Shown piece after piece: positions 7,379-15,289 of a stretch of DNA of 45,336 nucleotides. The stretch is from Deltaproteobacteria bacterium (GTDB lineage: Bacteria > Desulfobacterota > Desulfovibrionia > Desulfovibrionales > Desulfomicrobiaceae). The stretch lies in contig RZYB01000004.1 in NCBI GenBank assembly GCA_009930495.1, positions 1 through 45,336 on the forward strand, in the 5' to 3' direction. The notes under the pieces were generated by a model that was given only the letters and a program-made list of their open reading frames with translations, was not told where the DNA came from and ran no database searches. Position 1 is the stretch's first letter; every line of letters starts with the position of its first letter. Made by a program: the position numbers and the translations under genes.

Positions 7379-8606
7379 GCGAGAATCTCCTTAAAACAAT
7401 GGAACAGTTCACACCGCCGAGGGCGAAGTTGTTTTTGACGAGGTTGACCACGGGTTGGCGGGTAACCTCCCGAAGCAGGTGGGCTTTTGAGCATTCAGGG
7501 GCTGGGTTGTCAAGATTGCGAGTTGGAACGAGGGTCTCATTGCAGAGCATTTTCACGCATGCCGCAAGTTCAATCGCGCCGCTGGCGGCCATGGTGTGCC
7601 CCAGGTGTCCCTTCAGACTTGATACGGGTACTTCCGGACCGAACAGATCGGCGATGGCCGCGCTTTCCGAAATGTCGCCCTGCATGGTGCCCGTGGCGTG
7701 GGCGTTGATATAATCAATGTCCGTTGCAGTCAGCCCCGAGTCGCGCACCGCGAGTTCCATGCACCGACGCATTGGGGCTGAGCTCGGGTTGGCGATATTG
7801 GTGGGGTCGGATGTTGAAGCAAAGCCAGCCACCTCGGCGAGGATATCGACGCCGCGTTCCAGAGCTGAGTCTAATGATTCCAATAAGATGATGCCAGCGC
7901 CTTCGGAGCAGACCATGCCATCCCGGTCGCGATCAAAAGGGCGAGGGGTTTGCCGTGGGGCGTCGTTAAAAGCCGTGGATGCGGCCTGCATGATATCGAA
8001 CGTCGCCGTTGTCAGCGGGTGGAATTCGTCGGCTCCACCGCAAAGCATAAGATCCTGGCGACCGAGGAGGATAGCTTCATAGCCAAGCCCAATGGCTTGA
8101 CAGCCAGTGGAGCAGGCCGCCGACGGAGCCACCGTGCGCCCGTTGACGCCCAGGGCTTGGGCCACGTTGGCCGCGCAGGAATGGCCCATGATGCGAAAAA
8201 ACAGCATGGATTTGATCTGCTCCACGCTTTTGGTGGCGAGATATTGAGAGAAGAATTCCTCCATGGTGTCGACACTGCCGACGGTGGAGCCCAGGACCAC
8301 GCCGAGGCGTCCACCGCTGCGCAGCGGTTCGTCGACGCCTCCCTGGTGCAGGGCTTCCTGTGCGGCCAGGAGCGCGTAAACGGACATGGACGACATGGAA
8401 CGGCGCACTTTGCGCGGGATATCACTGATATCAATGCTCCGGACAAGGCCAGCGACCCGTGGTCTCAATCCTTGCACTCGCTCCAACTCCGGATGCTGGC
8501 GGATAGCGCTTTTGCCCGTGAGGAGGGCATCGAACAGCCGGTTCACGCCAGGTCCGAAGGGTGTGACCGCGCCCATCCCGGTAATGACGACACGTTTTAA
8601 TGGCAT
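7368..8606 (-). CDS. Beta-ketoacyl-ACP synthase, FabF-like (KAS II type)
   Basis: 412 residues, full length for a FabF-type condensing enzyme. The catalytic triad is intact: Cys165 (AACSTGCQ), His303 (NAHATGTM) and His337 with Lys332 (LKGHLGHTMAASG). The Gly-rich C-terminal strand NNFALGGVN is present. It catalyses decarboxylative Claisen condensation of malonyl-ACP with an acyl primer. Because the Cys is present it is not a chain-length factor. The start overlaps the flavoprotein stop by 10 bases and the end overlaps the ACP start. Base composition here is visibly less GC-rich than in most of the window (one line near 7.86 kb is about 49% G+C). Confidence 0.92.
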   Translation of the reverse strand: MPLKRVVITGMGAVTPFGPGVNRLFDALLTGKSAIRQHPELERVQGLRPRVAGLVRSIDISDIPRKVRRSMSSMSVYALLAAQEALHQGGVDEPLRSGGRLGVVLGSTVGSVDTMEEFFSQYLATKSVEQIKSMLFFRIMGHSCAANVAQALGVNGRTVAPSAACSTGCQAIGLGYEAILLGRQDLMLCGGADEFHPLTTATFDIMQAASTAFNDAPRQTPRPFDRDRDGMVCSEGAGIILLESLDSALERGVDILAEVAGFASTSDPTNIANPSSAPMRRCMELAVRDSGLTATDIDYINAHATGTMQGDISESAAIADLFGPEVPVSSLKGHLGHTMAASGAIELAACVKMLCNETLVPTRNLDNPAPECSKAHLLREVTRQPVVNLVKNNFALGGVNCSIVLRRFSHDG

Positions 8607-10081
8607 GCGCGAAGCTCCTTGCGGATGATATCGTGCCCCACGAGGAATCCGCAGGTCAGGACGGCGGAGATGATCGCTCCCAGCAGACCGGGAGCGACGA
8701 TGGACTGGCCGGCGAGCATGAGGCCGGGGATCCGGGTTACGGGCATGGGGTTGAGCTGATGAATGGAATGACGAGCGCCATAGAGGCTGCCCGTGGGCGT
8801 GCGCATGTAGTCACGCAGGGTCAGCGGCGTGGCGCCGTCGATAAACCGGACGCTGGAGAGTTCTGGTGCCGAGTCCAAGAGACGGTCGCGCATGGCCTTG
8901 AGACGTTCGGATTTGTGCTGGTGATACGAGTTTGGACGTCTGCCGGTGTGGGTTTCTTTCCAAGCATCAACCATGCTGGCGTGCCCTGGCGCGATGGCGA
9001 TGATGGCTCGGGATGTGGCGTTTCCTGGTTGCTCCGTGGATGCGATATAGAACGGGCCGCTCTCTGGATGACGGCCTGGCCGGAAGAAGGACGGGACATC
9101 CGTGTCTGGACAGACGAACAGATTGCTTCGGTCCAGAAGGTCGAGGGGCGCATCGGAAATGCCGAAGAGCATATACGCCGAGGGCGTGTCCTCAAGGCTT
9201 TGCATGTGGCGACGAAAGGCCGGGCGCATGGCCTCGGCGGGTAGTAAATGGGCCAGTACGGAAGGATGTGTCGTGCAAACGATTTGTGTTGATTTCAAGA
9301 TTTCGCCGTTTTTCAGTTCCACGCCACGAATGTCGCCTGTAGTATCGAGCACGATCCCATGAGCGGCCTGCCCAAAAAAGGTTTGTACTCCGACGGTGTT
9401 GAGGGCCTGTTCGAAAGCGTGGACCACGCCCCGTCCGCCTCCGTTCACGCCGTGCACCGATTGGTAGTAGGATCCAACAATACGAGCGTGATTGGAAAAG
9501 GGACATTCATCGGGGGACACGCCATAAAGAAGGCTGTGCATGGACAGGATGGATTTGAGTCGATCGTCGGAGAAATGCGTCTGTAGGTAGTCGGTCAGAG
9601 ACTGTTCCCGAAGCATGACGTCGAGATCGTTCCGGGAAAAATCACGCTCGGGATTCAAAAAAGGCGACGATTCAAAAGCGGTCCGGACATCGTCGAGATA
9701 GGTGATGATGCCCAATCGTTGGTCAGGAAAGGCGTCCAGAAGCGTGGCCTGGATCTGTTCGCGGCCGATCGGAAAGGAAAACTCCATGCCATCGGATGAA
9801 AAGCGAAAGCGGTCAAAGCACATTGGATTGTATGGCACGGGTGTCACGTCCCGCAGATCCAGCCAATGGAGATAGCGATCGAGGATTTCACCCGGAGCGA
9901 GCCCGCCCGTGTAGTGAAGTCCGGTATCGAAGTAGATGCCGCCGCGGTGAAAACCGCGTAGCGTTGGCGCGGCTTGGGGGAAGGCTTCGACGAGGCTCAC
10001 GTGGTGTCCGTGACGGGCCAGGATGAGTGCCGTGGTCATGCCCGCGACGCCGGCGCCGATAACGATTGTTCGAGGGGCCAT
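8597..10081 (-). CDS. Phytoene desaturase (CrtI)-like FAD-dependent oxidoreductase
   Basis: 494 residues from the ATG at 10081, 5 bases after the upstream ketosynthase stop; the longer frame to 10141 adds sequence without homology. The N-terminus is an FAD-binding Rossmann motif (IVIGAGVAGMTTALI, Gly9, Gly11, Gly14) followed by HHVSLVEA. The C-terminus PGLMLAGQSIVAPGLLGAI is the second FAD contact of CrtI/retinol-saturase-like flavoenzymes. These introduce, isomerise or saturate double bonds in polyenes. No terpene genes (crtB, crtE) are nearby, so an acyl substrate bound to ACP or phospholipid is the better guess. Similar flavoproteins are prominent among ladderane candidate genes. The gene is markedly lower in G+C than its neighbours. 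Confidence 0.87.
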   Translation of the reverse strand: MAPRTIVIGAGVAGMTTALILARHGHHVSLVEAFPQAAPTLRGFHRGGIYFDTGLHYTGGLAPGEILDRYLHWLDLRDVTPVPYNPMCFDRFRFSSDGMEFSFPIGREQIQATLLDAFPDQRLGIITYLDDVRTAFESSPFLNPERDFSRNDLDVMLREQSLTDYLQTHFSDDRLKSILSMHSLLYGVSPDECPFSNHARIVGSYYQSVHGVNGGGRGVVHAFEQALNTVGVQTFFGQAAHGIVLDTTGDIRGVELKNGEILKSTQIVCTTHPSVLAHLLPAEAMRPAFRRHMQSLEDTPSAYMLFGISDAPLDLLDRSNLFVCPDTDVPSFFRPGRHPESGPFYIASTEQPGNATSRAIIAIAPGHASMVDAWKETHTGRRPNSYHQHKSERLKAMRDRLLDSAPELSSVRFIDGATPLTLRDYMRTPTGSLYGARHSIHQLNPMPVTRIPGLMLAGQSIVAPGLLGAIISAVLTCGFLVGHDIIRKELRACH

Positions 10082-10086
10082 GTATT

Positions 10087-11301
10087 TTAGAACCGAAGTA
10101 TGAGACAGGAGTTGGTGCCGCCGAAGCCCGCCGCGTTGCACATGGCCGTGCGCGGAGCGCGTTCGATGGTCTCCGGCGTGATGGCCAGGCCGGCCGTGTC
10201 GTCGTCGGGCTGGTCGAAGTTGATGCTTGGGGCGATGAAGCCGTCACGGGCCATGAGGGTCGTGTAGACGACCTGGGACGCGCCGGACATCCACAATTCA
10301 TGGCCGGTCATGGATTTGGTCGATGAGATGGTTGGCGTCGTGGCCCCGAACACGTCGCGGATATTCCAGGCTTCCACGCCGTCGCCGGCGGGAGTGGCCG
10401 TGGCGTGGGCGCAAATGTAGTCGATGTCCGCTGTCGTGAGATTGGCGTTGTTGAGCGCCGCGCGCATGGCTCGGGCCAGGCCGCCGCGGCTGGGCACGGA
10501 GAGGTTTTCGCCATCCGAGGAAAAACCGTGGGCGAGAACTTCGCCAAGGATGCGCGCGCCGCGCGCCTTGGCCATATCCATGTTTTCAAGCAGGATGACC
10601 GCCGCGCCTCCACTGGGCACCAGACCATCCCGATTGCGGTCAAAGGGACGGCTGGCCCTGGCGGGATCGTCCGCGCGCGTCGAGAAGGCTCCAAGCCCAT
10701 CGAAGCTGCAGATGGACTGCCAGTTGATTTCCTGGACGCCACCGCAGATGACCCGGTCTTGCCGGCCAAGGGCGATCAGATCCGCGGCCTGTCCGACGGC
10801 CTGTCCTCCACTGGCGCAGGCCGAGCTGAGAGTCCAACAGGCGCCCTTGGTCCCGAACAAGGTGTTCAGATTCATGGTTACGCATGAGGTCATGGCGCGA
10901 AAAACGAGTCCGCTGCCAATGAGGCTGGTTTGGCCACGCTTTTGGAGAAGCTCGACCTGTTCGATGGCCGCGATGCTGCTGGAATCCGAACCAAAAATCA
11001 GGCCGGTGCGGTCGTTCTTGAGCTCGTGCGGATCCAGTCCGGACATGGTCAGGGCTTCCATGGCCGCGGCGAAGGCCCAGACGGCGAAATCGGGCATGGT
11101 TTTGCGCTGTTTACGGCCGAGAGCGGGTACGGGGGCAAAATCGCGGATCGCGCCGGTCAGGGGCGAGGAGAAGCCGAGAGCCTGTCGCTCGGGATCGACG
11201 GTGATGCCGGATTTACCCGTGTACAGGGCCTTGGACACGGTGTCCGTGTCGTTGCCGAGGGTCGAGACGATGCCGATGCCGGTGATTGCTATGCGGTTCA
11301 T
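10087..11301 (-). CDS. Beta-ketoacyl-ACP synthase, FabB-like (KAS I type)
   Basis: 404 residues with a complete condensing-enzyme triad: Cys162 (LSSACASGGQAVG), His299 (ICAHATATPAGD) and His334 with Lys329 (STKSMTGHELWMSGAS). The KSMTGH form and the C-terminal NAAGFGGTN resemble FabB rather than FabF. It may do initiation or unsaturated-chain elongation while the FabF-like enzyme does the rest, or the two may form a heterodimer as in APE synthases. Unlike an APE chain-length factor it keeps the nucleophilic Cys. The gene starts 33 bases after the ketoreductase stop, with AAGGA just upstream of the ATG. Confidence 0.9.
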   Translation of the reverse strand: MNRIAITGIGIVSTLGNDTDTVSKALYTGKSGITVDPERQALGFSSPLTGAIRDFAPVPALGRKQRKTMPDFAVWAFAAAMEALTMSGLDPHELKNDRTGLIFGSDSSSIAAIEQVELLQKRGQTSLIGSGLVFRAMTSCVTMNLNTLFGTKGACWTLSSACASGGQAVGQAADLIALGRQDRVICGGVQEINWQSICSFDGLGAFSTRADDPARASRPFDRNRDGLVPSGGAAVILLENMDMAKARGARILGEVLAHGFSSDGENLSVPSRGGLARAMRAALNNANLTTADIDYICAHATATPAGDGVEAWNIRDVFGATTPTISSTKSMTGHELWMSGASQVVYTTLMARDGFIAPSINFDQPDDDTAGLAITPETIERAPRTAMCNAAGFGGTNSCLILRF

Positions 11302-11334
11302 GAATCCTTGCGCGGTTGAGAAACGTCTGGCTGG

Positions 11335-12060
11335 TCAGGTCAGGATGCCGCCGTTGACGGAAATGACCTGACCCGTGATGTAGGATGCTCCTGGGGAACA
11401 GAGAAAGGCCACGACATCGGCCACTTCCTTCGGGGTGCCGACGCGCCCCAAGGGAATTCGCGCGCGGATTTCGCCCACGGGCAAATCCTTGAGCATCTCG
11501 GTATCGATGAATCCTGGGGCCACGGCGTTGACGAGGACATTGCGCTTGGCGATCTCCGTGGCCAGGGAACGGGTCGCTCCGATGAGTCCGGCTTTGGCTG
11601 TGGAATAGTTGACTTGACCAGCAACGCCGGTTTCTCCGGACGTCGAGGCGATGTTGATGATCCGGCCCCGGCGTTTGCGCAGCATGGTGGGCAAAACGGC
11701 CCTGGTCACGTTGAAAAAACCACGCAGATGGACGTCGAGCACATCGGTCCAGTCCTTTTCCTGCATCCAAATCATCAGTCCGTCACGCGTGAAACCGGCG
11801 TTGTTGATCACCGCGAATGGCGTTTGCCGTTCCAAAAGAGGCGCCAGGGCAGCGGTACAGCCGGATGCGTCAGCGACATCAAAGGCCAGGAGCGTGCAGG
11901 ACCGGCCCAACGTTTCAATGCTGTTTTTGACGTTTGTCGCGCCGTCGTGGTCACTGCGGTAGTTGAGCCAGATGTCAAATCCGTCTTTGGCCAATTTCAG
12001 GGCGATGGCCGCGCCGATCCCTTTACTGGCCCCAGTAACGAGTGAAATGGGATGTGTCAT
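11335..12060 (-). CDS. 3-oxoacyl-ACP reductase, FabG-like SDR
   Basis: 241 residues, the usual FabG length. NADP(H)-binding GASKGIG (10-16), NNAG (86-89) and the catalytic Ser139, Tyr152 and Lys156 (YSTAK) are visible. The Asn of the SDR tetrad, normally in an N-L context, is His111 here (DVHLRGFF), a substitution seen in some ketoreductases. It reduces 3-ketoacyl-ACP to 3-hydroxyacyl-ACP in the first reductive step of each cycle. No enoyl reductase is seen in the cluster, consistent with a product that keeps double bonds. It is the first enzyme gene of the run, 96 bases after the small lipoprotein gene. Confidence 0.92.
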   Translation of the reverse strand: MTHPISLVTGASKGIGAAIALKLAKDGFDIWLNYRSDHDGATNVKNSIETLGRSCTLLAFDVADASGCTAALAPLLERQTPFAVINNAGFTRDGLMIWMQEKDWTDVLDVHLRGFFNVTRAVLPTMLRKRRGRIINIASTSGETGVAGQVNYSTAKAGLIGATRSLATEIAKRNVLVNAVAPGFIDTEMLKDLPVGEIRARIPLGRVGTPKEVADVVAFLCSPGASYITGQVISVNGGILT

Positions 12061-12104
12061 GGATTCCGCGAACGACCGTTAGGGCCGTGCCTGTCTGTGT
12101 GTAT

Positions 12105-12129
12105 GGCGACCAGGGCCAGCCTGGCCGCC
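12105..12129 (-). other. Stem-loop in the leader of the FabG-like gene
   Basis: The arms GGCGACCAGG and CCTGGCCGCC form a 10-bp stem (one G-U on the transcript) with a 5-base loop. It lies between the small lipoprotein gene and fabG-like gene and has no T tract, so it is unlikely to be a simple intrinsic terminator. It may stabilise or process the message. The rest of the 96-base gap shows only a weak ribosome site (GGA at -7). Confidence 0.4.
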
Positions 12130-12156
12130 GTGTTGCGTCGCGGGAAATGAATCGAC

Positions 12157-12333
12157 CTATTGGTTGGTTTTCGTTTTTTCCCTGGTGTAGCCTTTTTCGT
12201 AGCCGTCCTGGACGGCATCTATCTTGCGCTCGATCTTGGCCTGGGCCTTACCGGCTGTCGAACCAACCCAGTGACACCCTGTCGCGCCAAGAAAACAAAT
12301 CAAAACCAAGCTTATCGCTGCTCTCCGAGACAT
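12157..12333 (-). CDS. 58-residue lipoprotein at the head of the lipid cluster
   Basis: A short gene on the minus strand: ATG at 12333, TAG at 12157-12159. The protein starts MSRRAAISLVLICFLGATGC, a complete lipoprotein signal with the acylated Cys at position 20. A 38-residue, strongly charged and probably helical tail follows (KAQAKIERKIDAVQDGYEKG). AAGGA lies 5 bases before the ATG, a good ribosome site. It is the first gene of the co-directional run leading into the FabG-like gene. Size and layout resemble entericidin-type or Lpp-like small lipoproteins, but I recognise no family. Its link to the lipid cluster rests on position only. Confidence 0.7.
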   Translation of the reverse strand: MSRRAAISLVLICFLGATGCHWVGSTAGKAQAKIERKIDAVQDGYEKGYTREKTKTNQ

Positions 12334-12414
12334 ATCGATCCTTGTAGGGGTGTCGTTGTCGGCCGCTGTTCACGACCGGAATGTCATTCCTTCGGCGACA
12401 AGAAGGACGCTGGA
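12334..12414. other. Short intergenic gap upstream of the lipid cluster
   Basis: 81 bases between plsY and the small lipoprotein gene. It contains a short perfect inverted repeat (GGAATG-A-CATTCC) and no clear terminator or promoter boxes. Whether the cluster has its own promoter or is read through from plsY cannot be decided by eye. Confidence 0.4.
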
Positions 12415-12996
12415 TTATTTTTTCCAGGGGTTTTCCTCGCCGTTCATGAGGCGCTGGATGTTTTCGGAATGCTTCCAGAAGATCAGGCCGGCCAGGACCA
12501 GGGCCAGGGGGATGGCGCCCCAGATGCCTTGGAAGAGGAGCACGATGGGCATCAGCGCGACCATGACCATGGAGGCCAGGGACACGTAGTTGTACAGATA
12601 GAGCGCGGCCAGGAAGCCCAGCCCGCACAGGATAGTGCCGGAAAAGGAAATGGCCGCGAAGGCGCCGACCCAGGTGGCCACGCCCTTGCCGCCCTTGCCG
12701 TTCAGGAAAACGGAGTACATGTGCCCGCAAATGGTGGCCGTGGCGACCAGGGTCAGGAAAAAGGCGGAATCCGAGAACGACGAGGCCAGGACCACGGGGA
12801 TGAAACCCTTGGCCATGTCCAGGATCAGGGTCAGGGCTCCGTATTTTTTTCCGCACAGCCGGCCGACGTTGGTCGCGCCGATGTTGCCGCTGCCCTGTTC
12901 GCGGGGATCGATGTTGCAGCAGGTCCGGGAAACAAGAAGGCCAAAGGGCATGGCGCCCAGCAGGTAGCTGATGCACAGCCAGAATATTGTCACCAT
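12415..12996 (-). CDS. plsY: Acyl-phosphate:glycerol-3-phosphate acyltransferase
   Basis: 193 residues, typical PlsY length, with about five membrane segments. The three family motifs are present: GSGNIGATNVGR near residue 36, NGKGGKGVAT near residue 98, and a C-terminal region ending in a charged WKHSENIQRLMNGEEN tail. PlsY transfers an acyl group from acyl-phosphate to glycerol-3-phosphate at the inner membrane, the first step of phospholipid synthesis. AAGGAG precedes the ATG at a good distance. It lies 79 bases after the exoribonuclease gene and just upstream of the lipid cluster, which may be a functional neighbourhood or chance. Confidence 0.95.
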   Translation of the reverse strand: MVTIFWLCISYLLGAMPFGLLVSRTCCNIDPREQGSGNIGATNVGRLCGKKYGALTLILDMAKGFIPVVLASSFSDSAFFLTLVATATICGHMYSVFLNGKGGKGVATWVGAFAAISFSGTILCGLGFLAALYLYNYVSLASMVMVALMPIVLLFQGIWGAIPLALVLAGLIFWKHSENIQRLMNGEENPWKK

Positions 12997-13075
12997 TGTG
13001 CGAACTCCTTGGTCTGACGGAATGTGGTTGGCATGGAACGGGTCACTTTACGGAAAAAAAGCGTCGTGAACAAGA

Positions 13076-15118
13076 TCATTCCTCTTCCCAGGCCTCGACG
13101 ATCTTGATTTCGTTGTTCAGGGGATCGACCTTGCCAATGCGGATGGCAAAGCGTTGGCCCAGGCGGATTTTGTCGCCAAAGATTTTGCGCGGCGCCTTGA
13201 GGAAGAGCTGCATGTCCGGCAGGGAGATGGTCACCAGGACCGGGCCGGCATCGACGATGATCCCGGACCAGCGTGTTTTTTTGTGATTTTGCCGGAAGTA
13301 TTCGCATTTCCAGTAGCGTGGGCGCATGCGCTGGACCTGTCCGGTCATTTCCGCCCGGCTGGACAGGATGGGCAGCAGGCGTTCCAGTTCGTCCTTGGTC
13401 AGCAGTCGTCCCTGGCCGGTCAGTTTGGCCAGGATCTGGGCCATGTTGAGAAAGTCCGAGTAGCGGCGCAGGGGCGAGGTCACCGGCGCGTAGGCCTTGG
13501 CGCCGATGGTGGCGTGGCGCTTGGGCTCGCACTCCAGAATGGACGGGCCCATGTTGTTGATGATCCGGTAGATGTCCGTGGGCTCGCTCCAGACGCCGGC
13601 GCTTTCGGCCGGCAGGGTGATGTTCTGGGTCCGGAAGAGCAGGGGCACGTCGTTGTCCAGGGCCCAGGCGGCCATGGCCTTGTTGGCCAGGATCATGAAT
13701 TCGGACACGATCATCTGGGCCTCGGGCGTGGACACGGACTGGCGCACCTCGACGGTGGGGTTGGCCGGGTCCCCGGACAGGACCAGACGCGGGTCGGGCT
13801 GGTCCATGATCACGGCGTGGTCGTGGATGCGCTGGGCGCGGAGCAGGGCGGCCAGATCGCGGGCCGAGGCCAGCATGGCCGTCGTGCCGGCGGCGATGTC
13901 CGCCTCCACTCCGGCATAGGTCAGGTTGGCGTCCACGTGGATCCAGGCGATGGCCGGCTCGAAGGACCGGAGGGCGCCGTTTTCATCCAGATCAAAGGTG
14001 ATGACCAGGGCCGGACGCTCCTGGCCCGCGTTCAGGCTGAAAAAGGCCGTGCCCAGCGCCTCGGGCAGCATGTGGCTGGTGCCCTCGGGCAGGTACAGGG
14101 ACGTGAACCGGTGCAGCACGGCCCGATCCAGGCTTGATCCGAACTCCCAGCCCAGGGGCGGGCAGGCCAGGGCCTGGCGCAGGGTGAAGCCGGACGCGGT
14201 TCGCTCCAGGCTGAAGCCGTCGTCGATGTCCTGGGTGCTGGCCGAGTCGATGGTCACGATGCTGGTCACGGGCGCGGTCCGGCCGGCCAGGACGCGGCGT
14301 GCGATGTCCTCCACGGCTTGGGCGTGTTCCCCTGCCCAATCCGGCGTCCAGTCGTACTGGGCCCGGGCCAGATGAAAATTGAAATGCGGCGGCACGATGC
14401 CCCAGGCCTGGGCCAGATACAGGGGCAGGAACGGGTCCTCGGGCAGCCCCTGACTCATGGTCTTCCACAACGCCTCGGAGTCCCGGTCGTCGGGATTGGC
14501 GATGCGGGTCATGAGCAGGTCGTGGATGCGCTGGGTCTGTTCCGCGTCGGGCTGGGGCGGGGTGGCCTTGCGCTTGGTGAAGGCGTCCCACAAGCCGCGC
14601 AGAAAGACCTGCCCGAAACCGACCAGACGTTCCCGTTCCTGGGCCTTGCGCATTTCCTCCTGGCGGCGTTCGACCGTCTCGCGGGGGTAGATTTCGAACT
14701 TGGGCGGGGAAAATTTGAAATGGGTCTTGGTCTGGAGCAGCTTGCGGCCCAGTGCGGCCAGCTGATCGGGGTTGGGCGTGTCAAAGACCAGACTGGCGAA
14801 CCAGTCGATTTCCGCCTCGTCCAGCTCGCCCTGGGCCAGATCCCAGAGCTCCAGGGCATCGACGGCCTCGGCCAGACGCTCGCGGCGGCCGTGGTGGGTG
14901 CGCAGCAGATCGAGCATCTCCTGTCGGCTGGCGCCGGCGCTACACTGCGGACCGGTCCAGGGCAGGGCGCGGGACAGGGGGAGCTTCAGCTCGCGCTGGC
15001 CCGACGTGAAGACCCGCAACCGCGCCCCCTGGACATCCAGAACCCAGGCCGTGACCGGCTGGTTGTCCTGCAGAAATTCCATGATGCAGCCTGGCAAAAG
15101 GGGAGGAAAGATGGACAT
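13076..15118 (-). CDS. RNB-domain exoribonuclease (RNase II/R family)
   Basis: 680 residues from the ATG at 15118, preferred because AAGGT lies just upstream and because related proteins begin with a similar PGCIxEF segment; the ATG at 15082 is the alternative. The RNB catalytic motif is TIDSASTQDIDDGFS, with the magnesium-binding acidic residues D291, D297, D299 and D300. A second family motif, APVTSPLRRYSDFLNM, holds the catalytic Arg region. A C-terminal S1-like strand set follows (WSGIIVDAGPVLVTISL). It degrades single-stranded RNA 3'-to-5' in the cytoplasm. The N-terminal about 280 residues differ from E. coli RNase II cold-shock domains and seem lineage-specific. Confidence 0.9.
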   Translation of the reverse strand: MSIFPPLLPGCIMEFLQDNQPVTAWVLDVQGARLRVFTSGQRELKLPLSRALPWTGPQCSAGASRQEMLDLLRTHHGRRERLAEAVDALELWDLAQGELDEAEIDWFASLVFDTPNPDQLAALGRKLLQTKTHFKFSPPKFEIYPRETVERRQEEMRKAQERERLVGFGQVFLRGLWDAFTKRKATPPQPDAEQTQRIHDLLMTRIANPDDRDSEALWKTMSQGLPEDPFLPLYLAQAWGIVPPHFNFHLARAQYDWTPDWAGEHAQAVEDIARRVLAGRTAPVTSIVTIDSASTQDIDDGFSLERTASGFTLRQALACPPLGWEFGSSLDRAVLHRFTSLYLPEGTSHMLPEALGTAFFSLNAGQERPALVITFDLDENGALRSFEPAIAWIHVDANLTYAGVEADIAAGTTAMLASARDLAALLRAQRIHDHAVIMDQPDPRLVLSGDPANPTVEVRQSVSTPEAQMIVSEFMILANKAMAAWALDNDVPLLFRTQNITLPAESAGVWSEPTDIYRIINNMGPSILECEPKRHATIGAKAYAPVTSPLRRYSDFLNMAQILAKLTGQGRLLTKDELERLLPILSSRAEMTGQVQRMRPRYWKCEYFRQNHKKTRWSGIIVDAGPVLVTISLPDMQLFLKAPRKIFGDKIRLGQRFAIRIGKVDPLNNEIKIVEAWEEE

Positions 15119-15289
15119 ACAAGACCTTATGCGCGTCGCGCGCTCCGCTTCTGGCGGCATTGCGTCGCCCGGGGGCTCCGGGCGGCGGTGAAACGTTTGA
15201 TGACGGGGACGAGGGGACTGTGCCCCGCGTGCCGCCGAACGCCCGCCCCAAGGTCCGGTTGCGGGCCGAGGGGCGGGATTGGACCGTGA
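15119..15289. other. GC-rich intergenic region with two stem-loops
   Basis: 171 bases between the AICAR transformylase and exoribonuclease genes. Two inverted repeats are visible: CGCCCGG at 15166-15172 with CCGGGCG at 15178-15184 (5-base loop), and CCCGCCCC at 15242-15249 with GGGGCGGG at 15270-15277 (20-base loop). Neither has a T tract on either strand. They could stabilise the 3' end of the AICAR transformylase message, whose stop is at 15290. Confidence 0.5.

Larger units (their letters stand above)
1..12333 (-). other. Type II fatty acid/polyketide-like lipid biosynthesis and export cluster
   Basis: Fifteen minus-strand genes from the 58-residue lipoprotein at 12333 down to the truncated radical SAM gene at the left edge. 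Most junctions are overlaps or gaps of a few bases, so one operon is likely. It contains a carrier protein, two ketosynthases, a ketoreductase, two hotdog dehydratase-like proteins, a thioesterase, an acyltransferase, a LolA-like carrier, an MMPL exporter and three lipoproteins. This mirrors aryl-polyene loci. No ammonia lyase, acyl-CoA ligase or methyltransferase is seen here, while a CrtI-like flavoprotein and a B12-radical SAM enzyme are added. The cluster may continue beyond the left edge. Calling it one system is inference from order, strand and spacing; the product is not known. Confidence 0.75.

Noticed and set aside
1-12333. Calling the cluster a plain housekeeping fatty acid synthase operon
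   Set aside because: No fabD, fabH, plsX or accessory acc genes; presence of exporter, LolA-like, CrtI-like and radical SAM genes; hotdog proteins have altered active sites.
1-12333. Calling the cluster a true aryl-polyene cluster
   Set aside because: No aromatic ammonia lyase or 4-hydroxybenzoyl/cinnamoyl activating enzyme, no chain-length factor, and only one ACP in view. The missing genes might lie to the left, so this stays open.
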